In this document: positions 13,101 through 23,140 of the stretch, piece after piece
Layout of the letters: every line of letters starts with the position of its first letter
How positions within the stretch are numbered: the stretch's first letter is position 1
Assembly (NCBI GenBank): GCA_020064725.1
Contig: JAGTWJ010000007.1
Span: 1,426,001-1,490,000, forward strand
Direction: 5' to 3'
Length of the DNA stretch: 64,000 bases
Source: Drechslerella dactyloides
Lineage: Eukaryota; Ascomycota; Orbiliomycetes; Orbiliales; Orbiliaceae
The notes under the pieces: model-generated
The model's input: only the letters and a program-made list of their open reading frames with translations
Databases searched by the model: none
What the model was told of the DNA's origin: nothing
Translations under genes and position numbers: made by a program

Positions 13101-14230
13101 CTAGTGGCCGCCGGACCCTCGTGCGAAGATTCTAACGCCAGCATCGGCCTCATGGTACAGCAACTCCTTCTCCTCCACGACACCCGCGTTACCGTCCCGC
13201 CACAGATTCCCCGCGCCGCGAGTCACGCGCAGCACGCCGCTGATGTCCTTTGCGACGCCCGTGTCCAGCAGTCGCAGTGAGAGTATCGCGTCCGCGGTGT
13301 GCGATAGCGAGAGGAGGAGGTTTGCGTGGGAGAGTTCGAGCGGGGTGGAGGAGGGGGAGGTGTGGGTTAGTGTTGAATCCGACGGTGATATCACCGCCAT
13401 CGTCGACGTGATCTGTTCGTTCGCTTTTATCAGCATTGGCCTTTCGTGATGGACGGTGTAGTATAATGGGGTAGGTGGGATTGTGTGTATTCGTACCTCC
13501 CGCAGCTCGTAGAGAAAGTCCTCGATAGCTGCAACGTCGATGCCCGCCGCCGCCATTACGACGTCGAGTCCCTCGATTATCACTCGTGGCCGGGTGCCAC
13601 CCGTTGGCAACGACTGCACTGCCGCCTTGATCACATTCAGCGACTTGGCGCCTGCTGCGCCTATGCTAACGTAGCGTATGGGGTCTGGTAGATTCGAGCT
13701 CGAGGTCGATGGCACCTGCTGCCGTGGGGAGATTGGGGTTCTGGTCGGTATCGCGCCGCGCGGAGTTATACCCGCCGACGGCGGCATTCGAGGCGGCGTC
13801 GCACGGGAGGAATTGCTGGCTTCCAGGAAGAGCCTGGAGAGACCGTCGACGAAGATAAGGTCGCCCTTATTCAAGTGCGATTGTATATCGAGACCCTAGT
13901 AAATAAACATCAATCAGCACCTCCACCACAATACATCCTAATATCGCAAGTAGTATGCAATAGAAGAGTAGAACAAGGAGGAGGGTAAGGTAGTATGTAT
14001 AAACGTACATGCCGCTTGCCGCCATCGCAGAAATACGAAACCTCGTTCAAAAACGACACCAGCACAACCCCTCCACCCCCACCGCTCGTAAAAGCGTCGT
14101 TGAGCAGACTATACACCACCCAGCTCGTCGACGTGCCCAGCACCGACGTCACGAGCAACAGCTGCGATTCCAGCGGCAGTAAACTATACGACGGCCCGAG
14201 AATGCCGTTCGGCGTCGGCAATCGTGACAT
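13101..14230 (-). CDS. ELP6: Elongator complex protein 6 homologue
   Basis: Elp6 is part of the Elp4-Elp5-Elp6 RecA-like ring of Elongator, which modifies wobble uridines in tRNA. Exons are read as 14230-14009, 13895-13497 and 13412-13101, with introns of 113 and 84 bp, giving about 310 aa. The start of the protein (SRLPTPNGILGPSYSLLPLE, then SQLLLVTSVLGTSTSWVVYSLL) matches the fungal Elp6 pattern, followed by VVLVSFLNEVSYF, then GLDIQSHLNKGDLIFVDGLS. Near the middle comes RPRVIIEGLDVVMAAAGI. As in the family, there is no complete Walker A motif. Residues 95-145 form a Ser/Pro/Thr-rich insertion. The second intron can be read through without a stop, so an unspliced, slightly longer form is possible. 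Assignment rests on overall pattern. Confidence 0.78.
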
Positions 14231-14441
14231 TGCGATACGTAACGTGTGCTGTCGAGTGGTAGTTAGTTGGATAGTGAGGATTGGGGCGCTAAATTAGTCA
14301 GCGCCATCGCGAATTATGCCTGTCGTTAACTTAACCGGCTGTCTGTGCCACTTCCTGCCAGATATATAAACCAACTCCCATCGCATCGCATCACCGACAG
14401 AAGAGCATACTCCACAAACGATACTGTCTACACCCCTCACG
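14231..14441. promoter_or_regulatory. Bidirectional promoter ELP6 / SelK-like
   Basis: Only 211 bp separate the two divergent start codons. TATATAAA at 14363-14370 lies about 72 bp before the SelK-like start on the + strand. Confidence 0.5.
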
Positions 14442-14921
14442 ATGGCGGACAAGAACACCTACGTCGCAAACGGGCAGTTCATGCAAAGGTACACTTCCCC
14501 CTTCCACGTTATCACGACCGCGCATGCTAATGTATGGTTCGAATCCAGCCCGCCGTTGACCTCCCGCATCACCCGCTTCACCGAATCCGCAATTCAGTTC
14601 ATCGGCCTCTACACCGTCTCCCTCCTCTCCGTACGTTCACCCCAACCCTCCCTAACCACATACATACTATATACGAACACGGCTAACGCAAAGCAGTTCG
14701 ACCCATACGCGTCCGCCGAGGCATCTTCCTTCGCTACGCAGAATAACGCCGCAATGCAGGGTACCTCCCGCGGAAACGGCAGCACGGGCTTCGGCGGTTC
14801 TTCGCGACAGGATCCCCGTGGCGGTAACGGCGGCGGTAGCGGTGGTGGCAGCGGAGGCGGCGGTCGGCGACTGGGTACTATCGACCAGGTTCGCGGACCG
14901 GAGTGCGGGAGCTGCGGTTAA
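14442..14921 (+). CDS. Selenoprotein K/G family membrane protein, cysteine form
   Basis: Three exons (14442-14488, 14549-14630, 14697-14921) encode about 117 aa. The order of elements matches the SelK/SelG family: a short N-terminus with YVANGQ, one membrane segment (about residues 22-42, SAIQFIGLYTVSLLSF), then a Gly/Arg/Ser-rich cytosolic tail ending in RRLGTIDQVRGPECGSCG. In animals this family carries selenocysteine near the C-terminus (GGUGR) and works at the ER membrane with p97 and in protein palmitoylation. Here cysteines replace it, and two form a CxxC at residues 113-116. No UGA is used within the frame. The Gly-rich run at about 80-100 is low complexity. Family assignment is an inference from layout and motifs. 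Confidence 0.72.
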   Translation: MADKNTYVANGQFMQRYTSPFHVITTAHANVWFESSPPLTSRITRFTESAIQFIGLYTVSLLSVRSPQPSLTTYILYTNTANAKQFDPYASAEASSFATQNNAAMQGTSRGNGSTGFGGSSRQDPRGGNGGGSGGGSGGGGRRLGTIDQVRGPECGSCG

Positions 14922-15497
14922 TACACACTTCCGGAATGGATCGCGATAGATGAATGGAGTGATCGTTTAGTTGCATATTTTATCTTCTGCGGAGAATGGT
15001 TTTTGTATAGTATAGGGCGCAGGTTGGGAGTAAATGGTGAAAGTTGGAAATACATTAGATCACGCCTGCAATTATTACTTCCAAAGCAGCCGTTGCGACC
15101 GCCGCGAGATGAGTTAACAGCATACTGTAGGACACTGATGCTGTCTGTCTGTCTGTCTATCGCCAACGCCTCTTATTTCGTAAGAATACAGGATTTCTAA
15201 AGTAAAATGCAAAAAGGCACCTGATAGCGTCAAGCAAAGGTACAAGTAACCGCCACCTGATAATACAATCCAATCCGCTTCCAAACATTACGACCGACGC
15301 ATTATATCGGCGCAGCCACATAAAACTAAACAAACCAATTATAAAAAAAAAAACATCATATCGAACATGAAGACAAGACAAAAACATCGCCAGGCACCTG
15401 AACGCACAGATTAAACATCACCTCCGTGTATTTACTGTACCATGACTGCACGATCGTAATATGGCAGCCGCACCGGCTAACCTGATCGTACCTGACA
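14922..15497. other. Convergent intergenic region
   Basis: AT-rich DNA between two convergent genes. It holds a short CTGT tract at 15139-15156 and an A-run at 15342-15352. No gene is seen. Confidence 0.5.
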
Positions 15498-17217
15498 CTA
15501 TTCGGTAGATGAGGTCGCAACGGCAAGCGGCGTGAGCGTCTCGTCATGGCTTTCCCGCTCGGCGATGGCGAGAGCGATAGAGACTTCGTGCTGGTCGAGC
15601 CCTGGCTCTTGTAGTTCGCCGACATCTTCGTCCGACGGCGACTTGCGTTTCAGAGGGTTGACGGCGGGAGGTGTAGGCGCCTTCTCGGGTTCAACAGCAG
15701 CGGGAGGAGCTTCAGCTGGAGCTTCGACTGGAGCAGCGACTGGAGCAGCGACTGGAGATGGGCTCTTCAGGGGCGGGGTGATGACCTCGGCCGCTGGAGC
15801 GGGAGGTGAGGGGATGGGAGTGGGGGCTTTGGCGATCGCTGCTTCCGTTGCGGGAGGGGGTGTGGGTTCAGCCGGTGCTTCAACTGGTGCTTCGACGGGT
15901 GCTTCTTCCATGGGTGCTTCTGCCATGGGTGCTTCTGTGGGCGGAGCTTCCATGGGGGCTTCGACGGGCACTTCAACAGGCGCTTCAGCGAGGGTTTCGA
16001 CGGGGGCTTCAGGCTGCTCCATGCTGATTTCAGGCACAGGCGGTGATGGCGACTTGACTTTGACGCCCTCCATCGCATCGTCGAGGGGCTCGGCAACCGG
16101 TGGGACGGGCGAGACCACGGGCGAAGCAGCCGCAACAGCGACCGGAACTGCAGCCGGAGCAGCCACCGGAGAAACAACCGGAGCGACGACCGGAGCAGCA
16201 ACCGGGGAGGCGACAGCCGGAGCAGCAGGAGACGCGGGAGCAGGTGTCGGCGACACGATAGCCATCGGCTCGACAGTAGCTTCCCTCTTCGCTGGCTCCG
16301 CGACAACCTCTGGAACGGCAGCCTTCTCCGGCTGGGGAGTGGGCGCGACCTCCGGCTCCTTCTCCGGCTCCGCGCTGCCCTCGCCGTCGTTCGAGTTCTC
16401 ATTATCATCCGGCGTCCCGTCCTCCGCGTCGCCCATCTCGACATCATCCTCGCCCTCGCCCTCCGGGATGGAAGACTGCGCGACCGCGCTGGGAGTCGCG
16501 CGAGCCTCACCAGTCGGCAGCGCTCGTCCATCCTCCGAGAACGTGACCATCTTCTTGAAGCCCGGTTTCCGTCCCCGGCCCGCCTTCCTCCTCGGCGGCG
16601 GCGGGCGCTTCTTGTTCGACTGGTTCGCGTCAACGATTGCAGCGGCGCCGTTAGCCACGGCGGGCTCGATGTACACGTCCTCGATCTCCTCCTCGACGAT
16701 GAGAACCTTGCCGTTGACCGTCTTCCGCACCAACCGGCTGTGCTGGCTGTAGGTATCCGGCGGGCGACCCAGATACTCCGGCTCGGAGGGCTCGTCCTCG
16801 CGCGGGATGACAGTCCATTTATTCGTCAGGAACAGTCGCGTTGTAGTCCGGACATCGTCAGGCTGCGGCTGTCCCAGAGTGCCGTTCCTGGCCGCCTTGA
16901 GGAGGGTCTGCGACATGGGCGTCAGGAGATGGGTGTCCTTCGGCAGCGGCAGCTCGGGCGGCGGAGGCGGCGGCGTGTTCTTCTTCGCGAACCAGAGCCA
17001 TTTCTTGTCCCAGCGGCGGATGGGAAGGCCCTCGAAGACATCGTGGTCGAATTGCTGGTTGCGCGGGTTCGTGCGGCGGGACTGTCCGCCCTGTCGGTTC
17101 TGTGGGATGGCAGAAAAAGGGGTTTATTTTAGCACGGCGCGCGACGACATTCTCTCATATTTGCGACTGACTGCGAGCAGGGAAGGGGGGAGCAATGTAT
17201 ACAAGCGGTATCGCCAT
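15498..17217 (-). CDS. Ala/Pro/Val/Glu-repeat nuclear-type protein, unknown function
   Basis: The main exon 17099-15498 is supported by a long frame, a 3' splice site and codon use. A tentative first exon, 17217-17203 (five codons), gives about 538 aa. After a basic N-terminus come WDKKWLWF, a DTHLLTPMSQ segment and WTVIPREDEPSEPEYLG, which look like a folded, conserved part. About residues 170-185 carry KAGRGRKPGFKK, an AT-hook-like basic motif. An acidic Glu/Asp stretch follows. Then about 250 residues are almost only Ala, Pro, Val and Glu, with many EAPVEAP-type units. The C-terminus has NPLKRKSPSDED, a likely nuclear localisation signal. The composition suggests a chromatin-linked or scaffold protein, but I do not recognise the family. 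A very long antisense frame over the repeat is a by-product of its composition. The first exon is uncertain. Confidence 0.6.
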
Positions 17218-17993
17218 TGCGGCGGGATTTGATAAGGGAGGAATCGGCCGTGGCTATCTCGCACACTTACGCACGCGCACACGTGCGATTTTTGATAGCG
17301 GAGCGGGTAGCGTAGCGTGAGGGAGGATGGGCCAGCAGCAACAGCAGCAGGCGGAGAGCGTCAAACGAGGGCGAGAGGGAAAAAAACAACGTACAGCCGA
17401 AGACCTGGCGGCCATTCTCACACGATTCGATTTCAACGGCAGCAATCCACCACGCGAGCTAAGCCGGAGCAGGGAGGATGGGAGACGGGCCTCTTGGCTG
17501 CTGCGTTTTACGTCACGTTTGAAGTGCAGATGGACGCTAGTTCGAGAGCGGTTGCCCGGAGCGTGTGCGTCGACGGAGGCAGGAAAGGCTGTTTAATGAG
17601 GCAAATAACGACAGTAGAGGAGAGAGTTCAGGATGGATGCCCGCGCCGGGACCCACACGAGCGAGCAGCAGCAGCCTCCCCGAGCACACTCGAGGCGGAA
17701 GCTGGTGTGCGAGGAAGGAAGTAGCTTTCGAGCAGGCGTGTTCCCAGAGAGTAGCGTGATGCAGACGGACCTCTGGGGGATGGGATGGCGGCGGGGGTGG
17801 TGGTGATATTCCGGATTGGTGGGAATTAATTCGGAGTGGACTTGCAGCAGGAGCGGGAAAAGGAGACAGCCACCGAAGAAGACGCCCGAAGAAGAGTTGC
17901 CGCAGCCCGTTTGCAGCGCCAACCTTACCAGGCACACAACACACAACACAGCAGTCCTTCCACCACCTGCACCACCACCGTGATGTAATATCA
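17218..17993. other. Intergenic region upstream of the Ala/Pro-repeat gene
   Basis: No supported gene. It contains a CAG/CAA-rich run at 17335-17352 and should include the promoter of the gene ending at 15498 and the 3' UTR of the J-protein gene. Open frames here overlap on both strands with no family resemblance. Confidence 0.4.
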
Positions 17994-19081
17994 TCACGAC
18001 CCCATCGCCCCGGCCAGCACCCGCGTCGCCAGCTCCGACAGTATCTACGCCAGTCAGCGAGATGCACCGATCCATACATGCGTATCGATGTACTCACCCT
18101 CATCTTGTCCGCCTGCGGCATCTCCTGGAACACCTCGTACACGCTCTTGCCCTTCCGGTCTCGGATCGCCCCGAGCCGGTTCCCCATCACCAGTCCCAGC
18201 ACGAAGCCCGTCGTGTTACTGTCCGCCCGTCAGCCTTCTACTTCTTTTACCGAAGACACCCGACACTTGTACTCACTAGATGATGTAGCCCAGCAGCGCG
18301 CCGCTGATCGCGCCGATGATGGCCCAGAACTTGCCCGTCCCCTCCCGCACCTCGTTGTTCAGGCCCTCCTCCGCCATCATCTCCCTGTAGAGTACCGCCC
18401 ATAATTAGCACGGCGAATAGAAATGTACCATCTACCATCAGACGTATGGCGGATGAACTGGCAACGAATGCAAGATTCGTACTCGAAGAAATCGCCAAAC
18501 TGCTCGTCGTGCCACTGTCCGCCGCTCGGCCTGCCGCTGGCACCTGGCCCGGGGCCTGGGTCTGCCCACCCGGCACCCTCCTGAGCCCGGGTCCTGCTCG
18601 TCCGCGGGGCCGGTCTTGTAGCATCGTAGTCCCGTTTGCGGACCGGGTCTGACAACGTGTAGTACGCATCGTTGACAAGCTGGAACTGCCGCGTGCGAGC
18701 CGGCCGGTCCGGATGGTTCGCAGGCACTCGGTCTGGCGAATAGCAAGATGGAACAGTTAGACGTCTCCTTCTATGATAGCACTATATGGAGAGCGGAGAG
18801 AGTGTGGTAGTACCAGGGTGGGTCTTCAGAGCTTGGACTTTGTAGGCTTTGCGGATCTCGTCCCGCGTCGCGGCAGGCGAGATGCACAGGACCTCATCTA
18901 GACACCGGCGATACGTAAGTTATCGTTCGGCCATATATCGTCGCGCCTCATGGGACAGTTTCGCTGCTCACAGTAGTCAACGTCGTCTGTTGAATCGATA
19001 TGTCAGCTTCCATATTCCGGTTACCGAATCATATACCAGACCGCCAAAGCTGGGTACGTATAAGAACTTACTGCTGGCCAT
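17994..19081 (-). CDS. Membrane-associated J-domain (DnaJ) co-chaperone
   Basis: Seven exons are read: 19081-19072, 18986-18972, 18897-18814, 18732-18483, 18384-18277, 18218-18098 and 18044-17994. All phases agree, giving 212 aa. The J domain is at the N-terminus (DYYEVLCISPAATRDEIRKA), with the catalytic HPD tripeptide at 35-37 and FQLVNDAYYTLSDP, RKRDYD at its end. There is no zinc finger, so this is a class III (C) J-protein that would stimulate an Hsp70. A Gly/Pro/Arg-rich linker follows, then QFGDFFEEMMAEEGL and a hydrophobic, Gly-rich segment (about residues 142-175, FWAIIGAISGALLGYIIYN) that looks membrane-inserted. Similar proteins are widespread in fungi. The first two coding exons are only 10 and 15 bp. 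Confidence 0.85.
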
Positions 19082-20705
19082 TATGCTGGGTTTCTCAGTA
19101 ACAGTAGCTGGTGGGACTGTGCGGGTTTGACCTGTTAGATCCGATGTCGAGATCAGGTAAATGTGAAGGAAGATGTTTACAAAACTCCGGAGGATCTGCG
19201 ATGGGGATGCAGGAACTACTAAGTACGCTATGTAAGGACACGGTGCCCAGGCAAGTCTGGCCTCAACGTCAATTGACAGTCCGACAGCAGAGCTGGTAAA
19301 AAGCCAATTGAGCGAGATACCAGCACGATTCCAGCAACCCGCGCTCAGCTACGTAATCCCGCGCTCACCACACATACGCATCCCCTCACTAAACTAAAAA
19401 GAGAAAAACACATCCCCAACACATAGCCACTATAAGTATACCTACCCCCCACATGGCCACACCGCCGCGAACAGCGAACAGGCCAGCGGTATATATTCCC
19501 GTCCCTCCACTTTGCTCCCACCGAGCTGCCTGGCGCAGCGGTTAAGAACGTCGCTGCAAGATCTATTAACCCGCACGACGTGACGAATCGGTGCGACGGC
19601 GCGGACCTCCTCTCAATGGTTCTGGACGACACGACTCGTCCGCCCCCGGTGAGCCCCGGCTTGCGCCGCCCGGCCCGGCATGCGGATGACGATACAGTCG
19701 AGTTTAGATGAGGTCTTGGTTGGAGTGAAGCGAAGCACGGTGTTTTTTTATTTTTTGTCTTTATTATATTTTTATGGTCTATTCTACTGGGTATTCTGCC
19801 TCGAGGCAGGAGATGATACTATCGCGATGGTTTTGGGTGGGGAGTCGGGTACGCGACGGGAGTTGAGGGACTTCGCGGCGACAATGAGAGGGCGATTTCT
19901 GTGCATTTGTTCGATTCTGGATGGCTTCGATAATTGGCAGATGCAGCTGTACTGATGCTGGACTTTTTTTGAGAACTTCAAGAACAGAGAATGGAGTTTT
20001 TCGGCCGGTGGTGGCGGAGCAGCTGTCAAGATGTGAGGGAAATCGACGGATCTGGATATTGTGCTGTTGACAGATAGAGATCAGAGCTGCTGGCCGAAAA
20101 TTTAGTCTGGAGCGTGTGCTCCGAACACCAAAACCCGGAAGAGTGTCCTCTATCTGCTCATGGTGCTGACTTCTGCATATTAATTCTAGATCTGGATTTT
20201 AGTCTATAAAGTATACAGTATTCGATTGTAACTCCTTTGATAATACCCATCCATGCGCTCTATCCATACGAATATTAACATCGTAAACATCTATATCGCA
20301 TACTTATATATCCATTTACGAGATGGTATAATTGATAAAAGTGTCCATTGATCTTGAGCCGCAATATAGGAAAGAACCACACGCTAACCACATGGAAGAT
20401 AGGAACCTATGATACTATGCTACATATATACAACCCCCCAGTACCCACACCCATCCAAGACCCTGCAGCGATGCTCGGCCAGGTCGCGACACAGCCCTGA
20501 CAGCAGGTACTAGAGGGGCTGGCAGAGAATTGGTGTGACGCCAATGCCATATATATGTAAGTAGGCGTAACACCAATACTCTGACAGCCCTCTAGCAGCT
20601 CCCGTCATGGTCGGTACAACCCAGCCTCACCCATTCAAAGGAAACAAACACCCACCGAGAACGCCTGTAAATGCATCGAATGGAAAGAAATAAAATTGAA
20701 TACTA
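19082..20705. other. Intergenic region with strong hairpin
   Basis: It spans the J-protein promoter and the APC5 3' flank. No gene is seen. A near-perfect 33-bp inverted repeat at 20510-20595 is listed separately. A tRNA-like A-box at about 19529-19540 was considered and rejected. Confidence 0.45.
20510..20595. repeat. Long inverted repeat (MITE-like hairpin)
   Basis: The left arm 20510-20542 pairs with the right arm 20564-20595 over about 32 positions, with three mismatches and one bulge. The loop is 21 bp and AT-rich (ATATATGTAA). The arms start and end with CTAGAGGG / CCCTCTAG. It lies about 110 bp past the APC5 stop. It could be a small non-autonomous element or a structured RNA/terminator. 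Confidence 0.8.
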
Positions 20706-23140
20706 TCACGACCGCATCCCGCCGCCATTCCGCTGCAACATGCTACCGCTCACTTCATACCCTTTTTTCAACTGCAAACACGTCGCGGCAGCCTCATTCC
20801 TCAGCTCGACGTTGTCGAGGATATTATGCACCCTCGCCTTCTTATTCACCACCTCCACCTGCGCCGTCCGGTCGCCGAGCTTGCCGTACTCTACAAAGCA
20901 GCGGTCGAGGAGTTCCAGCGCCTTGCCGAGGTACTCCGCGTTGCGCTTCTTGTCGTCGAGAACCGTGCCCGCCATGCCGACCTGCGCGTCCGCGAGGGTG
21001 TTCAGACAGATGCCGTTGAGATGCGCGTCCTCGCACTCGAGTATCTGCGGCATGATCCCGTCGAGCAGCGCGTGTGCGACGTTGAACTCGTGCATCTGGA
21101 GGAGTATGTTGGCGAGGACCGCCATGCCGAGGTAGAGCATCGGCAGGAGTTTTGCACGCCAGGCGATGGTCGCGGCGCGGAGGGTGACGCTCAGGCCCTT
21201 GATTGCGCGGCCGCACTTGGCCATTACTTGGGCTTTGTTCAGCATGACGCGCAGCCGCGAGGTGATGTCGCCTTTGTCCCGTTCGAGGTCCTCGCCGAGG
21301 GCGTTGAGGAGGTCGAGGGCCTCGGAGTAGTTGTTGCGGCGCATGTGCAGTTGGACTTTGCACAGCTGGATCTCGACCATGCAGTCTGGCTCGGTGCTGG
21401 TGGATGCCAGGAGCTGCTGGAGGTTGTACTCTGCCGCTGCAAGGTCGCCGCTATATCAGACGTTAGTACGGCTAAAACGTAATTTGTGAAGGCAGATGGT
21501 AAAGCTTACCGGAATAGTTCTCGCTTGAGCCGGATGAGCCCGCCGTAGGTGGCCCAGTACTGGTAGTACTTTAATGTCCGGAGGGTCTCCTGGTCGATAT
21601 TCTCCAACCGCTCGAGAGCTTCTTCGAATCTGCCTCTCTGCGCGATCAGGAACGCCGTCCGGCACTTCGCCTTAATGATGTCCTCGACCGGCGAGTTCTT
21701 CGCGTATTTGGTGATAAAAAGCTCGCAGTTGAGTATCGCAGCGTAGTTGACACCCAGCCGGCTCCAGACCGCCGACTGGAGGATCATCTGCGACCCGAAG
21801 GCGTTGTGGATACCTTTGGAGATGTTGAGATGCGAGCTGCGCATTATGCTCTCGAACGCGAAACCGAGGGACTCCGCGTGCGTCAGACATTGTTTGGCTT
21901 CCGATAAGTGTGCCATCGACTGCAGGTGGTGCATGCCGGACTCCTTCGCCTTGACCTTGAGAAAGTTGAGCGACTCGCGCTCCATCCGTGCTGCGATGAG
22001 GTCCGGGCAGTCTTGCGGATGGGCCTTGTGGAAGTGGTACAGCCAGGAGAGCGCGAAGTTGAGACACGCGACGTCCTTATTCTCGCGTGCCGTGTTCACA
22101 GTCTCCTGCATGGCTAGGATCGACTCCCTGTTGCAGCCAAAGTCAGCCTGGAGGATCGCGAGATTGAGCAGTGCGTACTGATAGAACGTCCGTTCGCGCA
22201 TATGCATCGTGTAATCGAAGTACTGATGCAAGCACTCGAACGAGCCCTGGTAGTCACCAGACCGCCAGGCGTTGAGGAACTCGACATAGTACTGCAGATT
22301 TGGCTTCGAAGCTCTGCTGTCGAGGATGGTCTTTAGCTGCTGCTGCATCTGTTCGGGCACGCGGGTGCCGAGTCTCTGCATGCAGTCCACCTGGAACTCC
22401 AGCAGCTTCTCGACGTCGTCGACGGAGACCATGCCCTGGGCTCGCTCTCCGAGGGCCTTCATCTCGTCGACGGAGCCGTAGAGGTGCCTGACAAGCGGGT
22501 GGTCGGCCGGCAGACCGGTGAGGAAGATGTCGTTGGGGATTTCCGCTGTGCCGATGACGCCGGTCGCGTGGACGAGGCTGGCGTTCCGTTTCTTCCATTG
22601 GGGTAGCGTGGGTTCGCGATAGGCGATGAAGCCCTGCCAGAGCTGCACCGCTTCCGCGAACGGCATCCTCGAGAACTCGAGCGTCGCGCGGCGAATAAAG
22701 GCACCGATAACGCTGTTCTTCGTGAAGAAGCTCTGTTCGCCTGGCGTCCGGATGTACGTCTTGTCCGCCTTCTTGGGGTCCGCCAGGAACCCCTCGAGGT
22801 TGCTGACGAAGTCATGCAGGGCATCGTACGAATTGATCTCCCATAGCTTCTTCAGTAGAAGGTCGTAGATTGTCCGCCCGGTGACGGCGGACGGCTCTTG
22901 CACCGTGAGCTTCTGGAGGGACTCGAGGCTTATAACCGTAGGCGGCGGCGTGTTCTGGGGGGATATCTGGCCGCGGTTGGCTATCAGATGCTTGAGGACG
23001 AAAGTGAGGACAGGTATGATGGACGGCGCCGGGATCCGGTTCTCGGTGTAGATGGAGATAAGGGCGAGCAGGGCGAGTTTGCCTGGTGTAAGGTAGCGGC
23101 CGGTGGTGGGGTCACGCGTGAGACGGGACGGGTTCTGCAT
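20706..23140 (-). CDS. APC5: Anaphase-promoting complex subunit 5
   Basis: There are two exons, 23140-21510 and 21450-20706, separated by a 59-bp intron, giving about 791 aa. Apc5 is a TPR scaffold of the APC/C ubiquitin ligase that triggers anaphase and mitotic exit. The N-terminal part (YLTPGKLALLALISIYTENR, then LTFVLKHLI) and the central ones (EINSYDALHDFVSNLEGFL; FQVDCMQRLG; ALLNLAILQADFGCNRESILAMQE) fit the Apc5 pattern. In known Apc5, the 'ALLNLA.L...FG....A..A..E' stretch is the signature TPR. The C-terminal half is all alpha-helical repeats (MHEFNVAHALLDGIMPQILE; EYLGKALELLDRC). The length matches fungal Apc5. No break is seen. The start at 23140 is the first ATG in frame. Confidence 0.85.

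Noticed and set aside
14535..14548. GGTTCGAATCC, a perfect tRNA B-box
   Set aside because: It is inside the first intron of the SelK-like gene with no A-box or cloverleaf around it, so it is a chance match at the acceptor.
15532..16752. 406-codon open frame on the + strand
   Set aside because: It lies exactly antisense to the Ala/Pro/Glu repeat of the - strand gene. Gly/Ala/Ser/Thr runs are what the reverse of that repeat gives, and there is no domain or splice support.
17537..18202. 221-codon - strand frame
   Set aside because: Its upstream part is the sixth exon of the J-protein gene read through the donor into intron sequence, and the rest is downstream of the true stop at 17994.
19529..19610. 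tRNA-like start (TGGCGCAGCGG, a good A-box)
   Set aside because: No matching B-box, no acceptor-stem partner for AGCTGCC and no consistent D or anticodon stem could be folded.
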